Below are positions 1-8,269 of a stretch of 64,000 nt of DNA, piece by piece; the first letter of the stretch is position 1; each line of letters opens with the position of its first letter. The stretch is from Nitrosopumilus cobalaminigenes. GTDB taxonomy: Archaea > Thermoproteota > Nitrososphaeria > Nitrososphaerales > Nitrosopumilaceae. Under the pieces are notes generated by a model that worked only from the letters and a program-made list of their open reading frames with translations, had not been told where the DNA came from and did no database searches. The DNA lies in NCBI RefSeq assembly GCF_013407145.1, contig NZ_CP026993.1, forward strand, positions 558,001 to 622,000. Direction: 5' to 3'. The position numbers and the translations under genes are program-made.

Positions 1-870
1 TTTAGGAATTTTTTCAATAATGTCTGGATAATAACTTTCAATCCTTTCTAAACTCCTAGAAAATAATTCTACTTTTTCCCCTTCAATGTGTAATTGAACT
101 CTTTCTCCGTCTAGTTTGTATTCTGCAGCAAATTCATTCCCCATCTTTTCAATTGCTTCTTGTTCACTTTTCACTCTGTCAGCTAACATTGGTCTGATTG
201 GATTGAACAAAACAATTTCAAATTTTTCAATTCCTTCTAGGCCTTTTGTTGCAATAGTTTCTGCAACTTTGCCCAAGTCGCTTGATACGTTGTACGCATA
301 TTGAAGTTTTTTTCTATTTTCTTTATCTCCTGAAAATGCTATTGCTAAAGCATCCATTACAGTATTTTCTGCAATTCCTAGTCTCAAAGTTCCTAACAAA
401 ATTTTCAAAATAAAACTTGCCTCTAATGGGGTTGCGTCATTTAGCAAACTAGAAATGTATTTCATTTTCATATCTTGAGATCTAGATCCTCCTAGTTTTG
501 CAATTTTGAATAATGTATCGTATACTCTTTCTACAGTAATGTCTTCAACTAGAAATGTAGTCTGTGTTTTTTGTTCCAAAATTATTGAAGATGCATGGCC
601 GAGATCTCCGCCTTTCCTGTATTCGTCTTCGATTTTTTTAATAGGAATTCCTGAAGATTTTGAAATTGCTCTAATTGCAAGTTTCTCTGCAACTCCTAAC
701 TCAATTCCTTCAAAGTCTGGTCTTAATTTTCCTTGAATGAGGTATACTATTTTTGATATTACATCATGCGGTGTTTTTTCAAATAGTTCAACTAAAAATT
801 GTGTTAATTCTAGTCTTTTTCTAGTTGATTCCATTTTGTTAAATGACTCAGCTAAAATTGCAAACTCCAT
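1..870 (-). CDS. lig: ATP-dependent DNA ligase (3' end cut by window edge)
   Basis: Seals nicks in duplex DNA during replication and repair. The open frame runs from the ATG at 870 down to base 1 without a stop, so 290 N-terminal residues are present and the rest of the catalytic core and OB-fold domain lie outside. An alpha-helical N-terminal DNA-binding domain fills about residues 1-235. The nucleotidyl-transfer motif I follows near residue 249 as EYKLDGERVQ, in which the Lys of KLDG is the residue adenylated by ATP. This order (helical domain, then KxDGxR) is that of archaeal/eukaryotic ligase I-type enzymes rather than NAD-dependent LigA. No neighbour overlaps it. The family call is secure; the C-terminus cannot be judged. 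Confidence 0.95.
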   Translation of the reverse strand, partial: MEFAILAESFNKMESTRKRLELTQFLVELFEKTPHDVISKIVYLIQGKLRPDFEGIELGVAEKLAIRAISKSSGIPIKKIEDEYRKGGDLGHASSIILEQKTQTTFLVEDITVERVYDTLFKIAKLGGSRSQDMKMKYISSLLNDATPLEASFILKILLGTLRLGIAENTVMDALAIAFSGDKENRKKLQYAYNVSSDLGKVAETIATKGLEGIEKFEIVLFNPIRPMLADRVKSEQEAIEKMGNEFAAEYKLDGERVQLHIEGEKVELFSRSLERIESYYPDIIEKIPK

Positions 871-906
871 TTTACTTATCTATGTAATCTTGAATAAAAG
901 TCTGAA

Positions 907-1317
907 TTAGATGTATCTAAAAATTGTTGGTTTATCTGACTTTGGAAGATCTGAAACTAGTGCAAAGTTGTAAAATGGATATGCCTCTTTGTATTGTTTC
1001 ATAAAACTCCATGCCACATCATGTGTTTTGAATTCTGTTCTAATTCCATCTATCTTGCTTTTTTTCCCATACACATCAAAAGGGACAACAGAGTATTCTT
1101 TTGGACGGTTATGTGGTCTTGCTTTGAGTAGCCATGCAAATGCAAATATGAAAACTGCTCCTAAAATCACATATTCTCCAGCAATTTTGAAAAATGCTAA
1201 AATTACTCCTGGAATAGTTTGTCCAAATAACACTGCAACGAAACTTGAGAAAGATATGACTGCTAATGCTGTGAAAATATACGTCTTCCAATCAAACACC
1301 TTTTGAAAAGCATTCAT
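907..1317 (-). CDS. hypothetical membrane protein, 2 TM
   Basis: A 136-residue protein I cannot assign to a named family. Two hydrophobic segments (about residues 14-34 and 43-64) are followed by a soluble, mixed-charge C-terminal half containing a PFDVYGKKSKIDGIRTEF stretch. The C-terminal part looks like a small alpha/beta domain facing the cytoplasm, but no catalytic motif is visible. It lies between the DNA ligase and the FBP aldolase/phosphatase genes, all on the same strand but with gaps, so co-transcription is possible and not shown. The reading frame is clean with codon use like its neighbours, which supports a real gene. Confidence 0.75.
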   Translation of the reverse strand: MNAFQKVFDWKTYIFTALAVISFSSFVAVLFGQTIPGVILAFFKIAGEYVILGAVFIFAFAWLLKARPHNRPKEYSVVPFDVYGKKSKIDGIRTEFKTHDVAWSFMKQYKEAYPFYNFALVSDLPKSDKPTIFRYI

Positions 1318-1382
1318 AAACTAATATGAGTACGTAGTTTTTTGATTTAACTATTTCCTATGATTAGCAAGATCTGAAATGA

Positions 1383-2516
1383 CTAATCTGGATCTTCGTA
1401 ATTCTCTTTCTTTTCACCGCTGGATGTCTCTTCCATTGGCTTCATCTTAGCTTCAAGAATATCCATTCTTGCTCTATATCCTTCAGCATATTCTAGTTCT
1501 GATGGAACAAGTGTTGCTGGATGAATGAATCCTTGACTTCTAATTGCTATTGCTTTCTTTGTAGCATTTTCTCTAATGTAGTCCCAATCTGGAGTTGAGA
1601 ATCCATCAAATGGTCCAACTAGTTTCCCATTATGCATGCTGAATACTAGTGATTCTACAATTGGAATACAAAAGTTGATTGATGCTGCCGAGTTTAATTT
1701 TACTGGCATTAATGGCATGTTGTGACTACCTCTTGTATTTCCTGCAACATAGTGTGGATTGTTAAAGACACTTCCGACTTCTTCTGTGGCTGGGAAGTTC
1801 TTTTGAGTTCTTACTAGCATGATTGGATCATCTTTTCCAACATATGTTCCTGCAATGTTGTGTAATCTATCAGTTGATGCATCGAGAATTGGTTCTCCAT
1901 CTTTGGTGTACACTGAATCTACGACATATCTTCCTGGATACATCAATGCAGCTTCGATGGTTGGCTTGTCTTCCCATAAACGTAAGGATGCAATTTGTGC
2001 TTTCTCAACATCCATGATATTCATTACAACACCAGCTGCTAGACTTTTGTTTACAATCAATGCTGTATTGCTTAATGTATCTACAAACATTCTATAGATT
2101 GGATAGTTGAATGCACCTGGTTCTGTTTTATCTGCTGCATAAACAGTAAAAGCTTCATTGGGTCTTTCTTCAAATTCTAATTCTGCAACACCTGGACCCA
2201 TTCCTTTCACGTTTCCTGAAAATGAATCTTTTAACAAGTCTTGACCTGCTCCATACAATCCCTCATCTTTTGCTACTTGAGTTCCTGCCATGAATGCATC
2301 CCATGCTAATTTGTGAATTTTTTCATTGTCTACCCCATGTGTGTGGGTCATAACAATATGTGTGTCATCGCCACAATATCCTATATAATGATCAATAAGT
2401 AAATCTCCTGAATTTTCAACGGTATCTCTAATTGCTTTGATTAGGCCGTCACTTGGTTTTGTATGTCCGCCGATTCCTCCGACATCTGCTTTGATAACTG
2501 AAACTGTAATTTTCAT
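1383..2516 (-). CDS. fbp: fructose-1,6-bisphosphate aldolase/phosphatase
   Basis: Bifunctional gluconeogenic enzyme of archaea. It condenses dihydroxyacetone phosphate with glyceraldehyde 3-phosphate and then dephosphorylates the product to fructose 6-phosphate. The 377-residue length and the N-terminus MKITVSVIKADVGGIGGHTK are typical of the family (class V FBPase). Acidic metal-binding stretches such as DHYIGYCGDDTHIVMTH and the region YPGRYVVDSVYTK, where the family's Schiff-base Lys and its partner Tyr lie, are visible. The last 15 residues or so are a charged tail. In autotrophic ammonia oxidisers this enzyme takes carbon from the hydroxypropionate/hydroxybutyrate cycle towards sugars. 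Monocistronic by appearance. Confidence 0.96.
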   Translation of the reverse strand: MKITVSVIKADVGGIGGHTKPSDGLIKAIRDTVENSGDLLIDHYIGYCGDDTHIVMTHTHGVDNEKIHKLAWDAFMAGTQVAKDEGLYGAGQDLLKDSFSGNVKGMGPGVAELEFEERPNEAFTVYAADKTEPGAFNYPIYRMFVDTLSNTALIVNKSLAAGVVMNIMDVEKAQIASLRLWEDKPTIEAALMYPGRYVVDSVYTKDGEPILDASTDRLHNIAGTYVGKDDPIMLVRTQKNFPATEEVGSVFNNPHYVAGNTRGSHNMPLMPVKLNSAASINFCIPIVESLVFSMHNGKLVGPFDGFSTPDWDYIRENATKKAIAIRSQGFIHPATLVPSELEYAEGYRARMDILEAKMKPMEETSSGEKKENYEDPD

Positions 2517-2646
2517 ATTTTTGATTTCTATCTCTTTGATTTATGTGCTTTTAGCAAAGTCTTATGATCTGTAATTAATTGATTTTTTTTTAATTTTTCT
2601 TCAAAAATTCATAACGCTAATAAATGCCCTCAGCGACGCATTTCAT

Positions 2647-3945
2647 ATGGCAGATAAACCACACTTGAACCTGATTGTTACAGGACATATTGATAATGGA
2701 AAATCAACTACTATGGGTCATTTTTTGATGGATCTTGGAGTTGTAGATGAAAGAACAATTGCAGCTCACGGAGCAGAATCCGAAAAGACCGGAAAAGGTG
2801 ATACTTTCAAGTACGCTTGGGTTATGGATAACATTAAAGATGAAAGAGAGAGAGGTATTACAATCGATCTAGCTTTCCAAAAGTTTGAGTCACCAAAGTA
2901 CTTCTTTACTTTGATTGACGCTCCTGGTCACAGGGACTTTATTAAAAACATGATTACTGGTGCTTCTGAAGCAGATGCAGCCATTCTAGTACTTTCAGCA
3001 AAAGAAGGTGAAACCGATACAGCAATTGCTGCAGGTGGACAAGCAAGAGAACACGCATTCTTGCTAAAGACACTCGGTGTAAGCCAACTAATCATTGCAA
3101 TCAACAAGATGGATGCAGTCGAATACAAAGAAGACGCATTCAACGCAGCCAAAGCAAAAGGTGAAGGTTTAGCAAAATCTGTTGGTTACAAATTAGATCA
3201 AGTACCTATCATTCCAGTATCTGGATGGAAGGGAGATAACTTAGTCAAGAAATCAGAGAACATGGATTGGTACAAAGGTAAGACTTTGTTAGAAGCATTT
3301 GATGACTTTACTGTCACTGAAAAACCCGTCGGTAAACCACTACGTGTTCCAATTCAAGACGTTTACACTATTACCGGTGTAGGAACTGTACCAGTAGGTA
3401 GAGTTGAAACAGGAATTATGAAAGCAGGAGACAAAATTGTTGTAATGCCTTCAGGAGCTCCTGGTGAAATCAAATCTATTGAAACACACCACACTGAAAT
3501 GCCATCTGCAGAAGCAGGTGACAACATTGGTTTCAACCTTAGAGGTGTTGAAAAGAAAGATATCAAGAGAGGAGATGTTCTTGGTACTCCTGATGCACCT
3601 CCAAACGTTGCAAAAGAATTCAAAGCCCAAATTATTGTTATTCACCACCCAACAGCAATTGCTCCTGGTTACACACCAGTAATGCACGCACACACTACAC
3701 AAGTCGCAGCAACTGTTACTGAGTTCCTCCAAAAGATCAACCCAGCAACTGGTGCAGTTGAAGAAGAAAATCCAAAATTCCTCAAAGTTGGAGATTCTGC
3801 AATTGTCAAAATTAGACCGGTGAGACCAACATGTATTGAAACATTCCAAGAATTCCCTGAGATGGGTAGATTTGCCCTTAGAGATATGGGTGCAACTATC
3901 GCAGCAGGAATTGTAAAGGAAATTACCGAAGAGTACAAACCATAG
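2647..3945 (+). CDS. tuf: translation elongation factor 1-alpha (aEF1A)
   Basis: GTPase that delivers aminoacyl-tRNA to the ribosome. The 432-residue protein shows all G motifs: GHIDNGKST (P-loop, residues 13-21), DAPGH (G3, about 91-95), NKMD (G4, about 153-156) and VSGWKGDN (G5 region). Domains II and III follow with the standard VPIQDVYTITGVGTVPVGRVETG sequence. The effector region contains RERGITID. The ATG at 2647 directly follows an AT-rich promoter. The uS10 gene starts 9 bp after the stop, a conserved archaeal arrangement. Codon use is the cleanest and most C-ending of the window, as expected for a very highly expressed gene. Confidence 0.99.
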   Translation: MADKPHLNLIVTGHIDNGKSTTMGHFLMDLGVVDERTIAAHGAESEKTGKGDTFKYAWVMDNIKDERERGITIDLAFQKFESPKYFFTLIDAPGHRDFIKNMITGASEADAAILVLSAKEGETDTAIAAGGQAREHAFLLKTLGVSQLIIAINKMDAVEYKEDAFNAAKAKGEGLAKSVGYKLDQVPIIPVSGWKGDNLVKKSENMDWYKGKTLLEAFDDFTVTEKPVGKPLRVPIQDVYTITGVGTVPVGRVETGIMKAGDKIVVMPSGAPGEIKSIETHHTEMPSAEAGDNIGFNLRGVEKKDIKRGDVLGTPDAPPNVAKEFKAQIIVIHHPTAIAPGYTPVMHAHTTQVAATVTEFLQKINPATGAVEEENPKFLKVGDSAIVKIRPVRPTCIETFQEFPEMGRFALRDMGATIAAGIVKEITEEYKP

Positions 3946-3954
3946 GCGGATTTT

Positions 3955-4263
3955 ATGACACAAACCGCCCGTGTTAAACTCACTTCCACCAGTCTTCCTA
4001 AATTAGATGGTGTATGTGGGGAAATCATGGGTATCGGTAAAAAAACCGGTGTTAAAGTCAAAGGTCCAACTCCACTTCCTGTAAAAAGATTGCATGTTGC
4101 TACTAGAAAGTCACCATGTGGCAGTGGAACTGAAACCTATGAAAAATGGGAAATGAAAATGCATAGACGTATTATCAATATCAATGCTGATGATAAAGCA
4201 ATTAGACAACTTATGAGACTAAAAATCCCTGATGACGTCTACATTGAATTGTCTTTGACATAA
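3955..4263 (+). CDS. rpsJ: 30S ribosomal protein uS10
   Basis: Small-subunit ribosomal protein of the 3' head domain. The 102-residue length and the sequences TARVKLTSTSLPKLDGVC, GPTPLPVKRLHVATRKSPCG and MHRRIININADDKAIRQLM match the archaeal/eukaryotic S10/S20 family. It begins 9 bp after the EF-1A stop codon and is almost certainly co-transcribed with it. Nothing unusual is seen. Confidence 0.98.
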   Translation: MTQTARVKLTSTSLPKLDGVCGEIMGIGKKTGVKVKGPTPLPVKRLHVATRKSPCGSGTETYEKWEMKMHRRIININADDKAIRQLMRLKIPDDVYIELSLT

Positions 4264-4301
4264 TCTGGTAGCCTTAAATTATAGAAATTTTGATGATTAA
4301 C

Positions 4302-4496
4302 ATGGTTGAAGAAGAAATAGATGAAATCGAAGAAACTCCTGTTGAGACTTTTGATGTAAGTTATTCTTGTTTAAGATGTGGTACTAGTGTTCAAAATTCT
4401 GAATTGTCTAGATTGCCTGAAATCAAATGTATTTGTGGATTCAGAGTGTTTACTAAAGATAGACCTCCAGTAGTTAAAACCGTAAAAGCAATTTAA
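4302..4496 (+). CDS. rpoP: DNA-directed RNA polymerase subunit Rpo12 (RpoP)
   Basis: Small zinc-ribbon subunit of archaeal RNA polymerase. The C-terminal half has SYSCLRCGTSV followed by IKCICGFRVFTKDRPP, the usual CxxC...CxC zinc site and the YRI/FRV(F/L)xKxRP tail. The N-terminal 20 residues are an acidic extension (VEEEIDEIEETPVE). I prefer the ATG at 4302 over the in-frame TTG at 4290 and ATG at 4293, because an AT-rich TATA-like stretch (TTAAATTAT, 4274-4282) sits about 25 bp upstream, as expected for a leaderless message. It lies 38 bp behind uS10 and completes a translation/transcription cluster. Confidence 0.93.
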   Translation: MVEEEIDEIEETPVETFDVSYSCLRCGTSVQNSELSRLPEIKCICGFRVFTKDRPPVVKTVKAI

Positions 4497-4694
4497 TTAT
4501 CTGTCTTTTTTGTAGCTATGTTCTCTTTGTAAATGAGTTCTCATATCTTCCATGTTTGAAAAAAACTTGTTACATTTTTTGCAATCATATTTCAAATCTT
4601 TACCGTGAACAATTTGTATATGATTCATCAACTCCTCTTCTTTGGAAAATTTCTTATCACATAATTCACATTTACTTTTGTTAAAAAATCCCAC
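4497..4694 (-). CDS. small C2H2 zinc-finger protein
   Basis: A 65-residue protein made almost entirely of two C2H2 zinc fingers: CELCDKKFSKEEELMNHIQIVH (residues about 8-30) and CKKCNKFFSNMEDMRTHLQREH (about 38-60). It starts with MGFF, like several other small zinc proteins in this window that start MGLF or MGLFS. The target (DNA, RNA or protein) is unknown. It lies 2 bp downstream of the 136-residue zinc-ribbon gene on the same strand, so the two are probably one operon. Its stop abuts the stop of rpoP (convergent). Confidence 0.85.
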   Translation of the reverse strand: MGFFNKSKCELCDKKFSKEEELMNHIQIVHGKDLKYDCKKCNKFFSNMEDMRTHLQREHSYKKDR

Positions 4695-4696
4695 TT

Positions 4697-5107
4697 CTAT
4701 CCAAACTCTGCTTTCTTTTCATCCCAGCATTTTCTACATAACTGGCCTTCAATCTTCCAATTGCCTTTTGGATTGTATCTGATCAAACCCATTTTACCGC
4801 CACACAATGAACAAAAGTTTTTCTTTTTACCATGGTCTTCTTCTTTATTATCAAAGCATTTTTTGCATAACAAACCTTCCATGTCCCATTGCCATCTGGG
4901 TTCCCACAAATCAGTAATTTTCTGTGTTGTTCCACAAACTACACATGGCTGTCTAACCTTTCCTTCATAATATTCCTTAGATTTATCAAAATGACAATCT
5001 CCGCAAAGTGGACCTTTTACATTCCATTCTCTTTTTGGTTTGTGTTTGTGAGTTAATTCCTTATTGCAAACACTACAAAATGATGGCTTTTTACTAAATA
5101 ATCCCAT
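4697..5107 (-). CDS. protein with three treble-clef/zinc-ribbon repeats
   Basis: A 136-residue protein built of three similar modules of about 42 residues. Each has CxxC, a conserved basic/aromatic W stretch (KREWNVKGPLCGDCH, EPRWQWDMEGLLCKKCF, PKGNWKIEGQLCRKCW) and a second CxxC. The three modules each hold four cysteines, enough for three zinc ions. The W-x(2-3)-G-LCxxC pattern suggests a compact protein- or nucleic-acid-binding knuckle. It is probably translated with the C2H2 protein downstream. I do not recognise a named family and assign no function. Confidence 0.8.
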   Translation of the reverse strand: MGLFSKKPSFCSVCNKELTHKHKPKREWNVKGPLCGDCHFDKSKEYYEGKVRQPCVVCGTTQKITDLWEPRWQWDMEGLLCKKCFDNKEEDHGKKKNFCSLCGGKMGLIRYNPKGNWKIEGQLCRKCWDEKKAEFG

Positions 5108-5173
5108 TTTCTTTGATCCTCATGATATGATATATTCTATAAATGTAAACAAAATAAAAATAACAAAAAATGC

Positions 5174-5311
5174 TTATTGGCTTAAGATTTTTTCAAGAGC
5201 TTGACTTGCATTTAGCATACCGTTTCTCTTGGCAAATTCTTCGATCATTTTGTATTGTTTTTCAGTAAAACATACTGGCATTGAACGTCTTTCCATAGTT
5301 AATGTCTGCAT
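5174..5311 (-). CDS. small ribbon-helix-helix-like protein (45 aa)
   Basis: A short frame from the ATG at 5311 gives 45 residues. A short beta-strand-like start (TLTMERRSMPVCFT) is followed by two helices (EKQYKMIEEFAKRNGM, NASQALEKILSQ). The order strand-helix-helix, with an N-A-S-Q turn opening the second helix, is that of CopG/Arc-type DNA-binding proteins. In those, a dimer inserts its paired strands into the DNA major groove. It stands alone between the zinc-ribbon gene and the LOG-like gene. Assignment rests on pattern only. Confidence 0.6.
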   Translation of the reverse strand: MQTLTMERRSMPVCFTEKQYKMIEEFAKRNGMLNASQALEKILSQ

Positions 5312-5371
5312 ATTTTACTAATATCCTTTTCTCTTGGAAAGATATTTCAAACCATATTTTCAATAATCTTT

Positions 5372-5878
5372 GTGGCAAAAAAACGTCAAATTTTGGTTAT
5401 TGGACATAACACAAATGGTTGCACTCCCGAGCATGAAAAAGTAGCATATGATGTTGGAGTTGAAATTGCAAAATCTGGATCTGTTTTGTTAACTGGGGGA
5501 TTGGGTGGTGTTATGCAGGCTGCATCACATGGTGCAAAAGATGCTGAAGGATTAACTGTTGGGATTATTCCTCAAGACGATGCTACATTAGCCAATGAAT
5601 ATTGTGATATTGTGATCCCAACTGGAATGGGATTGACTCGTGATTTCTTGAATGCTTTGAGTGCTGATGGAATTGTTGTTGTTGGAGGCGGATCTGGAAC
5701 CTTGTCTGAAGTTTGTGCTGCATATATGCATAAAAAACCCATGGTGGCTATTAGAAATCTAAATGGTCCTGTTACCCAATATATTGATGGATATTTAGAT
5801 CACAGAGAAAATGTAAAAATTGAAGGTGCCGATAGCGCACAAGAAGCTGTAAAGAAGATATTAGAATTAATTAAATGA
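5372..5878 (+). CDS. LOG-like Rossmann protein (TIGR00725 family)
   Basis: A 168-residue nucleotide-binding protein of the SLOG/LOG superfamily (often annotated as lysine decarboxylase-like). It shows an N-terminal beta strand ILVIGH, the glycine-rich LLTGGLGGVMQAASHGAKDAEG loop, and VVVGGGSGTLSEVCAAYMHKKPM. This last is the PGGxGTxxE-like motif with the Glu used for phosphoribohydrolase activity in LOG proteins, here GGGSGTLSE. The start is GTG. The family's substrate in archaea is uncertain. A role as nucleotide hydrolase or nucleotide sensor is inference. Confidence 0.85.
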   Translation: MAKKRQILVIGHNTNGCTPEHEKVAYDVGVEIAKSGSVLLTGGLGGVMQAASHGAKDAEGLTVGIIPQDDATLANEYCDIVIPTGMGLTRDFLNALSADGIVVVGGGSGTLSEVCAAYMHKKPMVAIRNLNGPVTQYIDGYLDHRENVKIEGADSAQEAVKKILELIK

Positions 5879-5901
5879 GGAAATCTATTTTTTAGTTTAT
5901 C

Positions 5902-6912
5902 TTATGAATACTGTTGTTTGTTTTTCCCCCTGATTTCTTTCATTTTGTCATTTTCAATACCAAAAATTTCTTTTCCAACTACATCCATCATTTCTGGATG
6001 GAAAATATGTGCCATTCTTTTAAAAGCAAATTCAAAAATCCAATTATTTTTAAACATTTTAAACCATTCTAGCCATAACACCCATTCATCTTCTTCTAAT
6101 AACCCTGCATCTTTTGCTACAAAAACTCTTTCATACAAATCCAATTCTAATATAAAGAAATTAAAAATTTTCCTTTCAATTGTGTTAAGTTGACTTACCT
6201 CTAACGTTTCTTCATTATGCCCTTCAGGTATTTTATCAACATTGTAACATACAAGTAATTCTTTATCATTTACTAACATGCGAAGTTGATGAATATGATC
6301 TTGCCTAATTTGTTGATAATGCTGTTGATCTACAATGGGCAAGTGTGAGTATTTCTCATTTGTTAACTGGGGTGGTAGATATTCTTCAGGTGACAACGGT
6401 GCAATTGGATTTTCTTTCAACCATCTATGTAATTCTGGCCAAAGATCTTCAGATTTTTTCTTTGATTGTAAATTTTGATTTATTTCTTCATGGTCACAAT
6501 TCCACCAGTTTAATAGTGTCACTCCGTATCTAAATTCACCTGTTTTGAAATAATCTAAAACTGATGAAGGAATCCATTTTTTAGATTCTGCAAAAATCAT
6601 AGAATCTAAAACATTTAAAAAATTTGTTGCATATGTATCACAATCCATTTTTGTGATTAATTTAGGTTCTTCTTCATTTAGTTTTTTGAATTTTTCTTGA
6701 TAATCATTCACAATGTTTAGGTATTTAGTTTTAGTTTGGGATCTATTTACAAAAGCATTCAGAACAAACCCTCCGAATAATCCAATTGCTGTTATAGATG
6801 CAACTAATATGCCATAATCGATATTGCCATTACTCTTCCCTTCTTCTTGAGCATATGCTGTTGGAATAAACAATGTTATGAGAACAAAAAATACAATGAT
6901 ATTATTTTTCAA
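5902..6912 (-). CDS. hypothetical membrane-anchored protein
   Basis: A 336-residue protein of unknown family. Residues 1-21 look like a signal peptide ending at AYA-QE, followed by a second hydrophobic helix (about 33-52). The remainder (about 280 residues) is a helical, Trp-rich, acidic domain with no recognisable catalytic motif, including LNWWNCDHEE and EDEWVLWLEWFKMFKNNW. It is divergent from the 2-TM protein at 6997, with which it shares an 84-bp promoter region. The two may act together at the membrane; this is inference from arrangement only. Confidence 0.7.
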   Translation of the reverse strand: MKNNIIVFFVLITLFIPTAYAQEEGKSNGNIDYGILVASITAIGLFGGFVLNAFVNRSQTKTKYLNIVNDYQEKFKKLNEEEPKLITKMDCDTYATNFLNVLDSMIFAESKKWIPSSVLDYFKTGEFRYGVTLLNWWNCDHEEINQNLQSKKKSEDLWPELHRWLKENPIAPLSPEEYLPPQLTNEKYSHLPIVDQQHYQQIRQDHIHQLRMLVNDKELLVCYNVDKIPEGHNEETLEVSQLNTIERKIFNFFILELDLYERVFVAKDAGLLEEDEWVLWLEWFKMFKNNWIFEFAFKRMAHIFHPEMMDVVGKEIFGIENDKMKEIRGKNKQQYS

Positions 6913-6996
6913 ACAATCCTATTATGAATATAATAATAAAAGCGTTGTTGCCCTTTTTAATTATAAATCGATTCATAAATTAATGAGTAAAATTTA

Positions 6997-7686
6997 ATGG
7001 AAAACTTGAGTGATGAGAAATCTGTAATGGATGCCACTACTTGGAAGATAAAAAATCTAGAAAATAGACTTCATTTACATAAACAGGCTTTGGAAGGTAA
7101 CAAAAATGATATCATACTTCGTTCTGAGGATTATATTAATACGTTAAAAAATTGGAGAACTACTGTTTTAACTATTTTAGGTACTTTGATTACTGTAATT
7201 TTATTTGGTATTCCTATAATATTTGGAATTGCTAACAGACCAGATGAATCCTCTTCTCTGATTAATTCAATGCTATTAGGAGTCGTTCCTTCTGGAATTA
7301 TTCTTTTTGTGATTTTAATCTATGTGGAACATTCCGCATTTCACATTGTTGGTAAAATCAAAGAAAGGTATGCTAGAATTTTATCTTTTATTTCTAGTCA
7401 ACAAGATGCTTTATTGGAAACAACATATGACCAAGATAATATCACAAATGATGAAATAGATAATTTTGATTCATTTTTACTCCTAGCATATCTTATTGAA
7501 AAAAAAATGGTTTATGAATCTCTACAAGGACCATATGGATCGAATTTTTTAAGTAAAGGTGTAAAAAATAAGATGGATGCCTACATGGATAATCCTGATG
7601 AAGATGAACTTAATGATGCGATGAGTGATGTTAATTTTGAAATCCTTCCTAAAAGTTTGCTTCCTTGGATAAATCCTTACAAATAG
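6997..7686 (+). CDS. hypothetical two-TM membrane protein
   Basis: A 229-residue protein of unknown family. An N-terminal helical region (residues 1-48) carries a heptad-like pattern (KIKNLENRLHLHKQALEGNK). Two membrane helices follow (about 52-74 and 90-111), then a cytoplasmic helical and acidic C-terminal half. It is divergent from the 5902-6912 gene, which also has a membrane helix. No known domain is seen. Confidence 0.7.
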   Translation: MENLSDEKSVMDATTWKIKNLENRLHLHKQALEGNKNDIILRSEDYINTLKNWRTTVLTILGTLITVILFGIPIIFGIANRPDESSSLINSMLLGVVPSGIILFVILIYVEHSAFHIVGKIKERYARILSFISSQQDALLETTYDQDNITNDEIDNFDSFLLLAYLIEKKMVYESLQGPYGSNFLSKGVKNKMDAYMDNPDEDELNDAMSDVNFEILPKSLLPWINPYK

Positions 7687-7694
7687 TTCTGAAT

Positions 7695-7823
7695 TTAATC
7701 TTCTTCTGATTTCTTCTTCTTTACTTCTTCTTTATATTTGACCCATTCTTTCTCATTGGATCTTTTTTCTGATTCTTCTATTTTTTTCTCCATTCTTTTT
7801 ACTGCTGATGCTCTTTTTATCAT
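7695..7823 (-). CDS. small, highly charged helical protein (42 aa)
   Basis: A short frame from the ATG at 7823 encodes 42 residues, more than half Lys or Glu, predicted as one long helix (AVKRMEKKIEESEKRSNEKE). Its stop lies 9 bp past the convergent stop of the 6997 gene. Such basic/acidic mini-proteins are common between genes in these genomes, but I have no family match, so it may be spurious. The competing plus-strand frame across the same bases is hydrophobic and poor in charged residues, as expected for an antisense shadow of this one. Confidence 0.45.
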   Translation of the reverse strand: MIKRASAVKRMEKKIEESEKRSNEKEWVKYKEEVKKKKSEED

Positions 7824-7910
7824 GATTAACTATGGTTCTTTGTTCTATTTAATTATGATTTTTTTATTGATTATATATGTCAAAATACATCTAAAGTTGA
7901 TTTTTAATTT

Positions 7911-8174
7911 ATGTTCGTTGGTTATTTCAAGACAAATTTTGTTTCTTTATCTTTATGTGTCAGTTATTTTGTTCAAATATTGTTGACTCCTTTGGCACTG
8001 CTGGGGATAGTGTTCTTAGCTCTCTTTATTGGGCTCATGGGATATAGTTTATTATCTACATTTCCTGAAACTGATGAAAAAATTATGGATGAGGATAATG
8101 GATTATTTGATAATCTTAACTTAGAGTGTTCTTCTGAAACTATCTATAATTCTGAACCTGATCTTTGCGAATAG
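7911..8174 (+). CDS. possible small single-TM protein
   Basis: An 87-residue frame with a strongly hydrophobic N-terminal half (a helix around residues 23-48, LTPLALLGIVFLALFIGLMG). An acidic tail follows with two cysteines (LECSSETIYNSEPDLCE). The start could be the ATG at 7911 or a later TTG. A TATA-like stretch (TTGATTATATATG) lies about 40 bp upstream of the ATG. No family is recognised. The hydrophobic segment followed by an acidic tail is plausible for a real membrane protein, but the gene is short and isolated. Confidence 0.45.
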   Translation: MFVGYFKTNFVSLSLCVSYFVQILLTPLALLGIVFLALFIGLMGYSLLSTFPETDEKIMDEDNGLFDNLNLECSSETIYNSEPDLCE

Positions 8175-8269
8175 AATTACTCTCTGTATTGATTATGGAT
8201 TTTAAATAACGTCTAATTGAATGATTTATCTGAATCTAATTGCAATTATTGTGTTTAATCAAACAAATT

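Noticed and set aside
3363-4061. Minus-strand frames across EF-1A and uS10
   Set aside because: Antisense shadows of very strongly conserved genes with biased codons.
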